64,000 bases of DNA from Flavisolibacter ginsengisoli DSM 18119 (GTDB taxonomy: Bacteria > Bacteroidota > Bacteroidia > Chitinophagales > Chitinophagaceae): assembly GCF_900129295.1 (NCBI RefSeq), contig NZ_FQUU01000010.1:62001-126000 (forward strand), given 5' to 3'. Below, in pieces: positions 52,353 to 61,807 of the stretch (position 1 is the stretch's first letter; each line of letters starts with the position of its first letter). Position numbers and translations under genes: made by a program. Under the pieces are notes generated by a model. It was given only the letters and a program-made list of their open reading frames with translations, searched no databases and was not told the DNA's origin.

Positions 52353-52382
52353 GAAAGCCGGGATTATTTCCGGCTTTTTTTT
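52353..52382 (+). terminator. Terminator after barrel gene 5
   Basis: AAAGCCGG (52353-52360) pairs with CCGGCTTT (52369-52376), 8-nt loop, followed by further T. It closes the barrel array before pyrR. Confidence 0.85.
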
Positions 52383-52486
52383 ATACACTTCATATTCTTC
52401 AATGTAAATTAGTATTTCTCAGTGTACACATATCTAAAGGCACTTCTACTGATCTTAATTCCTATTTTTATAAAAATATTGCTCCC

Positions 52487-53011
52487 TTGAAGTCATTATT
52501 AAACGCACAGCATATTCAATTGACCATAAAGCGTTTGGCAAACCAGATCCTTGAAAACCATATCGATCCCGCGCAAACTGTCCTTATAGGCATTCAACCC
52601 CGGGGTATTTTTTTGTCCGATCGTATAGCCAGGGAGATCAGTGCAGAAAAAGGCGATGCTGTATTCCCTTATGGTAAACTGGATATAACTTTTTACCGTG
52701 ATGATTTAAGAAATGAACTGCATGTTCCCAATAAAACAGATATTTTGTTTTCGATCGAAGGCAAAAAAGTGATCCTGATAGATGATGTGCTATATACAGG
52801 GAGAACCATAAGGGCTGCCCTCGACGCATTGATGGATTTTGGCCGTCCGCAAAAAGTGGAATTAATGGTATTAATAGACCGAAGGTATAGCCGTGAACTT
52901 CCCATTCAACCTGACTATACCGGGAAATCTATTGATTCCATTGTTACCCAAAAAGTGAAGGTTCTGTGGAAGGAAAGAGATGGAAATGATGAAGTGGTGT
53001 TGATGGATTGA
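52487..53011 (+). CDS. pyrR: PyrR: pyrimidine operon regulator / uracil phosphoribosyltransferase
   Basis: A 174-residue type I PRTase with a TTG start (no in-frame ATG nearby). The PRPP-binding motif VILIDDVLYTGRTIRAALD (about 95-113), QPRGIFLSDRIA, the flexible-loop region DITFYRDDL and the C-terminal VELMVLIDRRYSRELPI are typical of PyrR. In Firmicutes it binds pyr mRNA to cause attenuation; many homologues in other phyla may only salvage uracil. pyrB follows after 108 bp with its own promoter-like box, and I see no PyrR-binding hairpin. Confidence 0.9.
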   Translation: MKSLLNAQHIQLTIKRLANQILENHIDPAQTVLIGIQPRGIFLSDRIAREISAEKGDAVFPYGKLDITFYRDDLRNELHVPNKTDILFSIEGKKVILIDDVLYTGRTIRAALDALMDFGRPQKVELMVLIDRRYSRELPIQPDYTGKSIDSIVTQKVKVLWKERDGNDEVVLMD

Positions 53012-53104
53012 TTTCCTTACTCATTACCATGGGAATATTTATAGAAAATTATGAATCGTTACCTGTCGTAAACCTGATTCTGTTCTCAAAAACTGTAAAT
53101 GCTT

Positions 53105-53112
53105 TATATTTG
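53105..53112 (+). promoter_or_regulatory. -7 promoter box of pyrB
   Basis: TATATTTG, a perfect TAnnTTTG, ends 7 nt before the pyrB ATG at 53120. No clear -33 TTG is found at the right distance. Confidence 0.5.
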
Positions 53113-53119
53113 ATTTTTA

Positions 53120-54052
53120 ATGGCGCTTTCTACCCGACATCTTCTAGGAATAAAAGATCTCACCCCGGCAGATATTTCCTTATTACTCGATACGGCAAAA
53201 CAGTTTAAAGAAGTTTTACAAAGACCTATAAAAAAGGTTCCTTCCTTACGTGATGTGACCATTGTGAACCTTTTTTATGAGAATTCCACCCGGACAAGGA
53301 TCTCATTTGAACTGGCCGAAAAGAGATTGTCTGCCGATACAATAAACTTCAGTGCTTCCGGATCTTCTGTTTCTAAAGGCGAGACCTTGCTCGACACTGT
53401 GAATAACATCCTTTCTATGAAAGTAGATATGGTGGTTATGAGACATAGCGCCAGCGGAGCTCCCCATTTTTTAGCCAAACATATTCCCGCATCCATTATT
53501 AATGCCGGCGACGGTATTAATGAGCATCCTACACAGGCATTACTGGATGCTTTTTCCATTATTGAAAAATTTGGCACTTTAAATGGCACCAGGGTGGCCA
53601 TTATTGGAGATATCATGCACAGCCGTGTTGCCCAAAGTAACATTTACCTGTTAACGAAAATGGGGGCTGAGGTAGTGGTTTGCGGACCACCTACATTGAT
53701 TCCCAAATATATTGACCAGGCATTTAATGTGCGTGTGGAATACAACCTCACGAAAGCCCTTGAATGGTGTGATGTGGCCAATGTGTTGCGTATACAACTG
53801 GAAAGGCAAAACCAGGTGCTGTTTTCTTCATTAAGGGAATATAGCCTGGTGTATGGTATCAATAAAAGAATACTTGACAGCCTTGAGAAAAAAATTACCA
53901 TCATGCATCCTGGCCCTATTAACAGGGGAGTGGAATTGGATAGTGATGTAGCAGACAGCGATCAATCTATCATATTGCAACAGGTAGAAAATGGTGTTGC
54001 AGTTCGTATGGCGGTATTGTACCTGTTGGCTGGTGATCGGAATTCATCTTAA
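53120..54052 (+). CDS. pyrB: Aspartate carbamoyltransferase catalytic subunit PyrB
   Basis: A 310-residue enzyme committing carbamoyl phosphate and aspartate to pyrimidine synthesis. The carbamoyl-phosphate motif FYENSTRTRISFE (about 52-64), the SSVSKGET loop, GDGINEHPTQALLDAFSI (about 133-150), IGDIMHSRVAQSN and HPGPINRGVEL are all present. No regulatory subunit gene (pyrI) is adjacent. A pyrR gene precedes it and pyrE lies 1.2 kb downstream. Confidence 0.96.
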   Translation: MALSTRHLLGIKDLTPADISLLLDTAKQFKEVLQRPIKKVPSLRDVTIVNLFYENSTRTRISFELAEKRLSADTINFSASGSSVSKGETLLDTVNNILSMKVDMVVMRHSASGAPHFLAKHIPASIINAGDGINEHPTQALLDAFSIIEKFGTLNGTRVAIIGDIMHSRVAQSNIYLLTKMGAEVVVCGPPTLIPKYIDQAFNVRVEYNLTKALEWCDVANVLRIQLERQNQVLFSSLREYSLVYGINKRILDSLEKKITIMHPGPINRGVELDSDVADSDQSIILQQVENGVAVRMAVLYLLAGDRNSS

Positions 54053-54072
54053 CTTGCTCCTAATTTTATTAC

Positions 54073-54564
54073 ATGCGTATAGCTTTATTTCCCGGTACAT
54101 TTGACCCTGTTACATTTGGCCATTTAGATATCATAGAACGGTCAATTCCACTATTTGACAAACTATACATTGGCATTGGGATCAATTCTAATAAAAAACC
54201 TATGTTTTCTGCCGAGCAGCGGGTGCATTGGTTAGAAGAGATATTTAAAAATGAGCCTAAGATCGAATCAGTTATCTATGAAGGACTAACTGTGGATTGT
54301 TGCAGGAGGATACAGGCTAATTATATTTTACGTGGCATTCGCTATGTCAATGATTTCGAGTACGAAAAGGCCATCGCAGATATGAACCGGAGCCTTGATG
54401 AAAATATAGAAACGGTATTCCTTACCTGCCTGCCAAAATATACATCGGTAGCCTCAACCTTAGTAAGGGATGTTCTACGATATGGTGGCGATGTTTCTCA
54501 ATTTGTTCCGGATGTAGTTTTAAAAACCATTCGCCAATCTGATCCTAAAATACTTTTTGCCTAA
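54073..54564 (+). CDS. coaD: Phosphopantetheine adenylyltransferase CoaD
   Basis: A 163-residue enzyme that adenylates 4'-phosphopantetheine in coenzyme A synthesis. The nucleotidyltransferase start LFPGTFDPVTFGHLDIIERS contains the T/HxGH motif, and LRGIRYVNDFEYE plus PKYTSVASTLVRDV (ISSTxxR-like motif) are characteristic. Located 20 bp after pyrB, so possibly co-transcribed. Its 3' end overlaps the convergent Nudix gene by 4 bp. Confidence 0.95.
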   Translation: MRIALFPGTFDPVTFGHLDIIERSIPLFDKLYIGIGINSNKKPMFSAEQRVHWLEEIFKNEPKIESVIYEGLTVDCCRRIQANYILRGIRYVNDFEYEKAIADMNRSLDENIETVFLTCLPKYTSVASTLVRDVLRYGGDVSQFVPDVVLKTIRQSDPKILFA

Positions 54565-55199
54565 GCGTGGTCCAATAGTTTCACTCCGGCATGAATAACA
54601 TCCCTGATGGACGCATGAGTATTGGACAAATAATGGTCTAATGCTGTTAATGGTGCCCATTCACACTTTTCAATATCTTCCTCGGTTTGCGGTTTAAACT
54701 CTTTTTGTTTTGAGCTTTTGATAAGATACCAGTGCGATTCCTTGATGATGTGTTCACCAAACTGGTGGTAGGTATGGTAGGTCACCGTAAGGGCTCTGTC
54801 CATTTCTATTTTTTCTAATCCTGTCTCTTCTATTACCTCCCGCAAAGCGCATGTTTCAAGATCTTCACCCTCATCCAGCTTCCCTTTAGGAAGGTCCCAT
54901 TTCCCTCTTCTGAAGATCATCAGTACCTCATGGTCTTTTGTATAAACAAATCCTCCGGCAGCCTTAATAAGGTGCAGTTTCTTTTTGAATGTATTCAAAA
55001 CAGCGTCCACGTCATGGTGCAGGAAAACCCCTCTCCTGATTTGCGGTTGTTCCATTTCATGGATCATTGCCTTTACGGTGTGCTGGTTAAATTCATCAAT
55101 AAAAACGGTCTCTTCATGGTGCAAGAATTCTTCTACTTCAGGAGTGATCTCATTAACCAGGTAGAGCGGTTTATTATTAAAATAAATGATCTGCTGCAT
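54561..55199 (-). CDS. Nudix hydrolase
   Basis: A 212-residue protein. An N-terminal segment of about 65 residues precedes the Nudix domain, with the Nudix box GKLDEGEDLETCALREVIEETGL (about 121-143) following KWDLPK. The enzyme would hydrolyse a nucleoside diphosphate linked to another group; the substrate cannot be told. Divergent from pyrE (89 bp between starts). Confidence 0.88.
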   Translation of the reverse strand: MQQIIYFNNKPLYLVNEITPEVEEFLHHEETVFIDEFNQHTVKAMIHEMEQPQIRRGVFLHHDVDAVLNTFKKKLHLIKAAGGFVYTKDHEVLMIFRRGKWDLPKGKLDEGEDLETCALREVIEETGLEKIEMDRALTVTYHTYHQFGEHIIKESHWYLIKSSKQKEFKPQTEEDIEKCEWAPLTALDHYLSNTHASIRDVIHAGVKLLDHA

Positions 55200-55288
55200 A
55201 AGCTAAGTTAAGCAGGAAGAGAGTTACAAATAAATTGACACCAGGAATTTTGAGCTAGGGGCTAACTCCATTTTTTTATCTTCGCCGG

Positions 55289-55924
55289 ATGACAGATTCT
55301 ATCGTAACAGCTGAGAAACTATTACAGGCAGACGCAGTTCGGCTTAATCCTAAGACCCCATTTACCTGGGCTAGTGGTTGGAAAAGTCCAATCTATTGCG
55401 ATAACAGGAAGGTTTTATCGCTTCCCTATATCAGGGAGTATATCAAAAGTGAGCTATGTAATGTGGTATTTGAAAAGTTTGCAGAGGCAGAAGCCATAGC
55501 TGGTGTGGCCACGGCTGGTATAGCCTGGGGTGCAATGGTAGCAGACCAGTTGAAGCTGCCTTTTATATATGTTAGGCCGAAGCCAAAAGAACATGGTTTG
55601 GGCAACCAGATTGAGGGACAATATAACCCCGGCCAGAAGATAGTAGTGGTGGAAGACCTGGTTTCTACGGGTAAAAGCAGCCTGCAGGTCGTTGATGTGC
55701 TCAGGCAGAATGAAGTGGAAGTAATAGGCATGGTTTCCATATTTAACTACAGGTTTCCGCAGGCTGCTGAAGCTTTTGAACAGGCAGCCGTACCCATAAT
55801 TTCATTGACAGATTATCCCAACCTTATAGCATTAGCACTTAAAAAGGCTTTGATAGAGCCCTCTGAAGAAGAGATTTTGTTAAAATGGAGGTCAGACCCT
55901 GCAAACTGGAAAGGAGTTTCCTAA
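55289..55924 (+). CDS. pyrE: Orotate phosphoribosyltransferase PyrE
   Basis: A 211-residue enzyme making OMP from orotate and PRPP. The PRPP motif KIVVVEDLVSTGKSSLQV (about 116-133), FTWASGWKSPIYCDNR (about 25-40) and the flexible-loop segment RPKPKEHGLGNQIEG are present. A -7 box variant TATCTTCG (55277-55284) ends 4 nt before the ATG. It is separate from pyrR-pyrB and followed by an HMA protein gene after 22 bp. Confidence 0.95.
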   Translation: MTDSIVTAEKLLQADAVRLNPKTPFTWASGWKSPIYCDNRKVLSLPYIREYIKSELCNVVFEKFAEAEAIAGVATAGIAWGAMVADQLKLPFIYVRPKPKEHGLGNQIEGQYNPGQKIVVVEDLVSTGKSSLQVVDVLRQNEVEVIGMVSIFNYRFPQAAEAFEQAAVPIISLTDYPNLIALALKKALIEPSEEEILLKWRSDPANWKGVS

Positions 55925-55946
55925 ATTGGTATTCAAATAATTATTT

Positions 55947-56309
55947 ATGAAGAAACTGCTGGTTATGGCTTTTGCCGGAATGATCCTTTCCGTTGGGGCA
56001 TCTGCCCAAACAAAGGCTGCGCAAACAGTCAAACTGAGTACCCCCACCGTTCAATGTGAAATGTGCAAGAAAAAGATCGAAGAATATTTAAAAAGGTATG
56101 ATGGGGTTACCTCGGTTAATGTCAATTATAAAAGAAAAGAAACAACCATCAAGTACCTGACTGACCGCACCAACGAAGAGGTTTTGAAAGCTGCCATTGC
56201 TAACGCCGGCTATGATGCCAACGAGGTAAAGGCCAATCCTGAATCTTATAAGGCGCTCCCCAGGTGCTGTAAAAAGCCTGAAGATGGTGGGGGAATGCCC
56301 AAACACTAA
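55947..56309 (+). CDS. Secreted heavy-metal-associated (HMA) domain protein
   Basis: A 120-residue protein with a signal peptide (about 1-20, ending GASAQ). A single HMA ferredoxin-like domain follows, with the metal-binding CxxC in VQCEMCKKKIEEYL (about 35-48) and GYDANEV near its end. A second Cys pair and a His lie in the tail (LPRCCKKPEDGGGMPKH). This suits periplasmic Cu+ or Zn2+ binding. No copper ATPase or efflux gene is adjacent. A terminator follows at 56331-56355. Confidence 0.85.
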   Translation: MKKLLVMAFAGMILSVGASAQTKAAQTVKLSTPTVQCEMCKKKIEEYLKRYDGVTSVNVNYKRKETTIKYLTDRTNEEVLKAAIANAGYDANEVKANPESYKALPRCCKKPEDGGGMPKH

Positions 56310-56330
56310 GCCCTTCTTTAAAACGATTTT

Positions 56331-56355
56331 AAGTCCCTTTTTAAGGGACTTTTTT
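56331..56355 (+). terminator. Terminator after the HMA gene, overlapping the LEA-type gene
   Basis: AAGTCCCTT (56331-56339) pairs with AAGGGACTT (56343-56351), followed by a T-run. The 3' arm and T-run are also the last codons and stop of the convergent LEA-type gene (its C-terminal KKVP). On the minus strand there is no T-run after the hairpin, so it should work for the plus strand only. Confidence 0.85.
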
Positions 56356-56817
56356 ATTTAACTGTATTTCATCAAGCCTGTGTAATCCCTGGTAATGAAT
56401 GGGCCTGCTAACGTAAATTCCGGCCTTTCCCACCTTCACATTTCCATCAGCTTTTAGTAAGATATCCTTTTGAGATAAAGATTCCAGGTTCAGTTCCATT
56501 GCTTTTCGAAGTGGGATAGTGCCTGAAAAAGGTATTGTAAAATCAGATTGTTTATTGACCTGTATTGCTGTGTCCTGAGTAAAAGTGCCCATAAATGTGC
56601 TATCCAGGTAAATATTTGCCTCTGCCTCCTTGACAGTTACGCCAAAATCATTGGGGTTAAAATAAGTAACATTAAAGCCAACCCTGGCTTCCTGCAAACT
56701 TAAATTCCTAAGACCAAACTCATCTATTTTCCTGAATTCAGGGTCTTTTACCTCTTTGCAACTTATCATACTCCCAGCCAAAAGAAGGAGGGAAGGTATA
56801 AGAATTCTCAATTTCAT
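56341..56817 (-). CDS. LEA type 2 family lipoprotein
   Basis: A 158-residue protein from the ATG at 56817 (MKLRILIPSLLLLAGSMISC); the lipobox SMISC places the modified Cys at about residue 20, which favours this start over the longer frame to 56841. The mature part is a single immunoglobulin-like LEA2/WHy domain: FGLRNLSLQEARVGFNVTYFNPNDFGVTVKEAEANIYLD and KQSDFTIPFSGTIPL. LEA2 lipoproteins are common in Bacteroidota; their role is unclear. Confidence 0.85.
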   Translation of the reverse strand: MKLRILIPSLLLLAGSMISCKEVKDPEFRKIDEFGLRNLSLQEARVGFNVTYFNPNDFGVTVKEAEANIYLDSTFMGTFTQDTAIQVNKQSDFTIPFSGTIPLRKAMELNLESLSQKDILLKADGNVKVGKAGIYVSRPIHYQGLHRLDEIQLNKKVP

Positions 56818-56841
56818 ATTTCTTAATAGGGCAAATATCAT

Positions 56842-57477
56842 GCTGAGTAAATATACTAAAATGTTGATAAAGTAAGTACTAAAATGCTTAGTATTTTTGA
56901 AAAATAAATGCTTCTTGGAAATGCCATTAGAATTAGTATATTATATTCTCCTAAATATATAAAATACAGTTTATTATAATTGTTATTTAATAAATAATTT
57001 TGATGTTATAAAGTGAAAATTATTGTACAATTCATATAATTATGAATCAACTCAACAATAAAAAATTTTAAGTGATAATTAATTGATTTTTAACCATAAT
57101 TGAACTTATACTTAAGTATAACTTCAAATAAGTGATTGCATAGATTATTTAGTATAAATAACCAAAATCCACATTGATTTTAAAAGATGAAATCTTCAGT
57201 TTTAGCCCCTCAATTTGAAATTTGGGAACATTATCATCTGAAAGATTCGGGTGGTAGGGAAAGCCTTTACAGTTAGTTTTAAAGGCATCAGGAAATTTCC
57301 TGGCTTTCGATAGATGCCGGGAATTTTAAATCTCTTATCAACAAAATTTATCATTTATGTGGTATGACACATTAGCAGGTAAGTAAAATATTAGCCTCCA
57401 CTTTGTGTATGGTCAGTGGAATCCACAAACCCTTTATGTAATTTGCATACAACCACATTATTCCCGATGGCTAACTG
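56842..57477. other. Long AT-rich intergenic region before the surface protein gene
   Basis: About 640 bp with no gene, RNA or strong hairpin that I can recognise. The left half is extremely AT-rich; the right half contains CAGGAAATTTCCTG (57290-57303), a short palindrome, and the likely promoter of the 1441-residue cargo gene, though no TAnnTTTG box stands out. Such a long upstream region suggests complex regulation. Confidence 0.4.
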
Positions 57478-60400
57478 ATGAGATATAAATTATTTACCTC
57501 ATTTATTTTCATATTATTATTTCCACTTATTTCCTGGACACAGGATTTTTCTAATAAGGGCAGGGAGTTCTGGTTGTCCTATTCTTACCATGTCGGAATG
57601 GTCGAAGGGGGAAATCCAACCATGACTATTTATCTCACTTCTGAGGTGCTTACCAGGTTTACTGTAGATGTTTTCGGAGGATCAGTGATTCAATCCGGAG
57701 TTATCCAGCCAGGAGCAGTGGTCAGTGTAACCATCCCAAATCTTTATTTTATAAATGATGAAGGATTGTTTACCAATAGGGCTATCCGTGTCCTTGGGGA
57801 TCAACCCCTTGTCGTTTATTCTTATATAACCAGGAGTGCTGCCAGTGGTGCTACGCTTTGTCTTCCGGTAAATGTTCTTGGTAAGGAATATTATTCTGTC
57901 AATTTCACACAGGAATCCAACGAGCTCAACTCGAATTCCTATTTTACCATTATTGCGGTGGAAGACAACACTACGGTGGAAATTACTCCTTCAGCAGATA
58001 CCAAAAACGGTTGGAAAGCCAACAACACGTACTCAGTCAATTTAAATAAAGGTCAGATCTACCAGGTTTTGGGATATACCCCCGATGCCAGTGGCGTAGA
58101 CCTTACAGGATCCAGGATCAGGTCCATAGCCAGCGGAACAGGTGGATGTAAACGTATTGCTGTTTTTTCGGGTAGTGGAAAGATACATATTCCCCCAACC
58201 GGTTGTGCCATTAGCAGTTCAGATAACCTTTACCAGCAGTTATATCCCACAGGAACATGGGGTAAAAAGTACCTTACAGTTCCCAGTAAGAATAATCCTT
58301 ATAACTATTACAGGGTTATCAAAAATGATCCGTCAGCCTCAGTTTATGTAAATGGGGTACTTGTTCCTTCTACATCATTTATTAATAATTCTTACTACCA
58401 ATTTTTTAATAACCGCCCCAACGAGATCATATCGGATAAGCCCATTTCAGTAGCTCAATATTTCACTACACAAGGTTGTGACGGAAATAGCAATACTGTC
58501 CCTAACGACCCGGACATGATCATCTTAAACCCGGTAGAGCAAAATATTAATAATGTTACGCTTGTCAATTCAAATCTTTTTGCTCCACCCACCAATCAGT
58601 ATCCCCATCAACACCATATACATGTGATCATGAAGAATGGAGGCAGCGGCATTTCTTCTTTCCAGATAGATGGAGCCAGTGTTTCTCCATCATTATGGAC
58701 AGTTCATCCATCGGATCCGGGTTATTCTTACCTGTATCTAAGTAATGTAAGCCAGGGATACCATCGTATTTCTTCAGATTCAGGCTTCAATGCCTTAGCC
58801 TACGGCTATGCCAATGCAGAAAGTTATGGTTATTCTGCCGGTGCCAATGTAAAAGACCTTTACCAGTTTGTCTCTGTCAGGAATGTATATGGGACTGTAA
58901 ATTTTCCCGGAACCTGTAAGAATTCACCTTTTTACCTGGCAATGACCTTTCCCTACCAGCCAACCCAGATCAAATGGGTTTTTAATGGCCTGTTACCTGA
59001 CATTACCATTACTGCGCCGATGTATGATTCAACATGGAATATTAATGGAAAGCAGTTATTCCGTTACCAATTGCCGGCAGCATTCAACCTTCCGGGAACT
59101 GGTACATTTCCCATAAAGGTATTGGCCCAAAATCCAACGCCGGACGGCTGCAGCGGGGAACAGGAGATCAATTATGATATCCAGGTGTATGACCGGCCTT
59201 CGGCTTCTTTTAGTTTTAGCACCAATGGTTGTTTATCCGACAGCGTTCGGTTTACAGATGTTTCTAACGGCAATGGCCGGCCGGTGGTCAAATGGCTTTG
59301 GGATTTTAATGACGGGAATATATCTGGCATTCGTAACCCTGCACATTTGTATACATCTCCGGGTTCTTATAATGTCAACTATTCCATCATTACAGATATC
59401 GGTTGCATTTCTGATACCGCCAGTAATAAAATAATCCTGTCCAATCCGCCACTGGCAAAGTTTGGTATTGAAAGCCCGTATTGTATTGGACAACCCATAC
59501 GTTTCATTGACTCTTCTTCAAGTAGTTCATCCGCCATTGTTAAATGGTATTGGAATTTCGGAGATGGAAGTCCGGAAATGGTTACCTCTTCCAATGCAGC
59601 TCAATTACATAGTTTCTCGAAAGGAGGAACTTATACTATCTCACTAAAAGTAGAAATGGCAGGTGGCTGTCAGAGTACTGTATTTACAAGAGCAATATCC
59701 GTTACACCCAGGCCGGTTGCCTCATTCGATTTTGGTAATGCCTGCCTTCCATCCGGCACCATGCAATTCACTAATAATTCAGCTATCAGTGATGGCTCAC
59801 AGGCAGCGCTTAGCTATGCATGGAATTTTGGAGATGGAGCAAAGGCCACCCAACCATCACCGGCTCATTCCTATGCTTCTGTCGGTCCCTTTGCAGTTGA
59901 ATTGAAAGTGATTTCCAATACAGGATGCAGGGATAGCATTACCAAATCAGTCAACACCATTTATGCCCAGCCTAAAGCGATCTTTTCCCTTCCTGCTGCA
60001 ATCTGCCTGGGTGATTCTGTTAATCCACAGGAGGCATCTATAGCTTCAGGAAGCTCTGTTTTAAAGTGGAATTGGGACTTTGGTGATGGATCGGTTTCTA
60101 CACAGCAAAAGCCTGTGCATGTATACACTGTTGCCGGAACCTATAAGGTTTCACTGGTGATCACTTCGGCTGTTGGCTGCAACTCCGATACGGCTATAAA
60201 AAGTATTACTGTGAATCCTTTACCCACTGCTGCCTATAACATTATATCACCTGCCTGTGTGGGCAAAAATGTGAGCTTTGCTGATGCTTCAAAGGCCAAC
60301 GCAGGTTTTATAACAGATTGGAAATGGGATCTTGGAGATGGAACAATACTCAATAAAAATACAAATGAAACGATCACCCACACCTTTAGTGTTGAGAAAA

Positions 60401-61803
60401 AATACCAGGTAAGTCTGCAGGTAAAAACAGATAGGGGATGTACTGCTTCGGTGTATACCCGGGAGATCACTGTGCACCCATTACCGCTGGCCGCATTCAC
60501 CATGCCCGGTAACTGCCTGGCCGATCCATATTCCCAATTCAGGGACAGCAGTTCCATAACTGATGGTTCACAAAGTGGATTCAGCTATTCATGGAACTTT
60601 GGTGATCCCAATGCCAATTCCGCCAACCCGAATACATCTGTTGTAAAAAATCCGCAACATAAATATACTGGTGTAGGTTCTTATGATGTTTCCCTTACTG
60701 TGACATCTGGTGATGGATGCACCGCTTCTACTAAACAAGCGTTTTTTATCAATGGCTCCCTGCCTAAGGCCACCATTACAATTAATAATGGCACTGAGGC
60801 CTGTAGCAATAAGACAGTAACTATAACCAATAATTCAGGTGTGGATGTAGGAAGGGTAATTAAGCTTACCATTCAATGGGATCATGCTAACGCTCCGGCT
60901 ATAGCAGATACTATTGCCTATCCCTCTGCAGGAGCGAAATTAACTCATACATACACAGAATTTTTTAGCCCGGCTTCAAAACCGGTTGAGATAAGAGTAG
61001 TAGCCTGGTCAGGTGAAAATTGCAGTAATGTATATGCTCAAACCATCCTGTTGAAGGCTACACCTCAATTAGGTTTTGACTCCATACCCTCTGTTTGTGC
61101 CAATGTTAAACCCTTTATTATTTCGGAAGCACAGGTATTAAATGGGGTACAGGGTTCAGGCACATTTTCTGGAAAAGGAATTACGCCTGCAGGTTTGTTT
61201 GACCCTTCCCTGGCAGGTGTGGGAGATCATATTATAAGCTATACCTTTTCAGCTGACAATGGTTGTGAAAATCATGTAGAGCAGTCTGTTAAGGTATCGT
61301 CGCTACCCATTATCAATGCAGGGCCCGACCGGGTGCTATTGGAAGGAGGCAGCGTTGTACTGTTGGGGACTGGGTCTGGCAATAACATCAGTTACGCCTG
61401 GTCGCCGGTGCAGGGATTGAATGATCCTTCACTTGCGCAACCAACAACTACTACGGCCATGGATATGGAATATACCCTGGTAGGTACTTCAGCAGATCTC
61501 TGCAGTGATTCAGACAGAGTATTGGTACAGGTACTTAAAAAACCATCCATACCCAATACTTTTTCACCCAATGGTGATGGAATACATGACAGGTGGGAGA
61601 TCAGGTACCTGGAAAGTTACCCAGGGGCTACCGTGGAAATTTTTAACCGGTATGGACAACCGGTATTTAAAACTATTGGTTACAACAAACCATGGGATGG
61701 CACATTTAAAGGAAGTCCCTTACCGGCAGGTACCTATTATTATATTATTGAACCAAAGAATGGCAGGCAACCCATGTCGGGATTTGTAGATATTATACGT
61801 TAG
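57478..61803 (+). CDS. Giant secreted protein: IgGFc-like N-terminus, six PKD repeats, type B T9SS C-terminal domain
   Basis: A 1441-residue protein with a signal peptide (about 1-21). An N-terminal IgGFc-binding-like region (about 22-340) starts with NKGREFWLSYSYHVGM. PKD domains follow; six variants of the WxFGDG motif lie near residues 605, 690, 780, 863, 947 and 1037. The C-terminus (about 1355-1441: IPNTFSPNGDGIHD, VEIFNRYGQPVF, WDGTFKGSPLPAGTYYY) is the gliding-motility-associated (CHU_C, type B) sorting domain, so the type IX system should export it. It is followed after 4 bp by a PorP/SprF gene. Probable adhesin or matrix-binding surface protein. Confidence 0.92.
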   Translation: MRYKLFTSFIFILLFPLISWTQDFSNKGREFWLSYSYHVGMVEGGNPTMTIYLTSEVLTRFTVDVFGGSVIQSGVIQPGAVVSVTIPNLYFINDEGLFTNRAIRVLGDQPLVVYSYITRSAASGATLCLPVNVLGKEYYSVNFTQESNELNSNSYFTIIAVEDNTTVEITPSADTKNGWKANNTYSVNLNKGQIYQVLGYTPDASGVDLTGSRIRSIASGTGGCKRIAVFSGSGKIHIPPTGCAISSSDNLYQQLYPTGTWGKKYLTVPSKNNPYNYYRVIKNDPSASVYVNGVLVPSTSFINNSYYQFFNNRPNEIISDKPISVAQYFTTQGCDGNSNTVPNDPDMIILNPVEQNINNVTLVNSNLFAPPTNQYPHQHHIHVIMKNGGSGISSFQIDGASVSPSLWTVHPSDPGYSYLYLSNVSQGYHRISSDSGFNALAYGYANAESYGYSAGANVKDLYQFVSVRNVYGTVNFPGTCKNSPFYLAMTFPYQPTQIKWVFNGLLPDITITAPMYDSTWNINGKQLFRYQLPAAFNLPGTGTFPIKVLAQNPTPDGCSGEQEINYDIQVYDRPSASFSFSTNGCLSDSVRFTDVSNGNGRPVVKWLWDFNDGNISGIRNPAHLYTSPGSYNVNYSIITDIGCISDTASNKIILSNPPLAKFGIESPYCIGQPIRFIDSSSSSSSAIVKWYWNFGDGSPEMVTSSNAAQLHSFSKGGTYTISLKVEMAGGCQSTVFTRAISVTPRPVASFDFGNACLPSGTMQFTNNSAISDGSQAALSYAWNFGDGAKATQPSPAHSYASVGPFAVELKVISNTGCRDSITKSVNTIYAQPKAIFSLPAAICLGDSVNPQEASIASGSSVLKWNWDFGDGSVSTQQKPVHVYTVAGTYKVSLVITSAVGCNSDTAIKSITVNPLPTAAYNIISPACVGKNVSFADASKANAGFITDWKWDLGDGTILNKNTNETITHTFSVEKKYQVSLQVKTDRGCTASVYTREITVHPLPLAAFTMPGNCLADPYSQFRDSSSITDGSQSGFSYSWNFGDPNANSANPNTSVVKNPQHKYTGVGSYDVSLTVTSGDGCTASTKQAFFINGSLPKATITINNGTEACSNKTVTITNNSGVDVGRVIKLTIQWDHANAPAIADTIAYPSAGAKLTHTYTEFFSPASKPVEIRVVAWSGENCSNVYAQTILLKATPQLGFDSIPSVCANVKPFIISEAQVLNGVQGSGTFSGKGITPAGLFDPSLAGVGDHIISYTFSADNGCENHVEQSVKVSSLPIINAGPDRVLLEGGSVVLLGTGSGNNISYAWSPVQGLNDPSLAQPTTTTAMDMEYTLVGTSADLCSDSDRVLVQVLKKPSIPNTFSPNGDGIHDRWEIRYLESYPGATVEIFNRYGQPVFKTIGYNKPWDGTFKGSPLPAGTYYYIIEPKNGRQPMSGFVDIIR

Positions 61804-61807
61804 CAAT

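Noticed and set aside
52383-52486. PyrR-binding attenuator before pyrR
   Set aside because: No hairpin with a PyrR-type loop and no terminator other than that of the barrel gene is visible.
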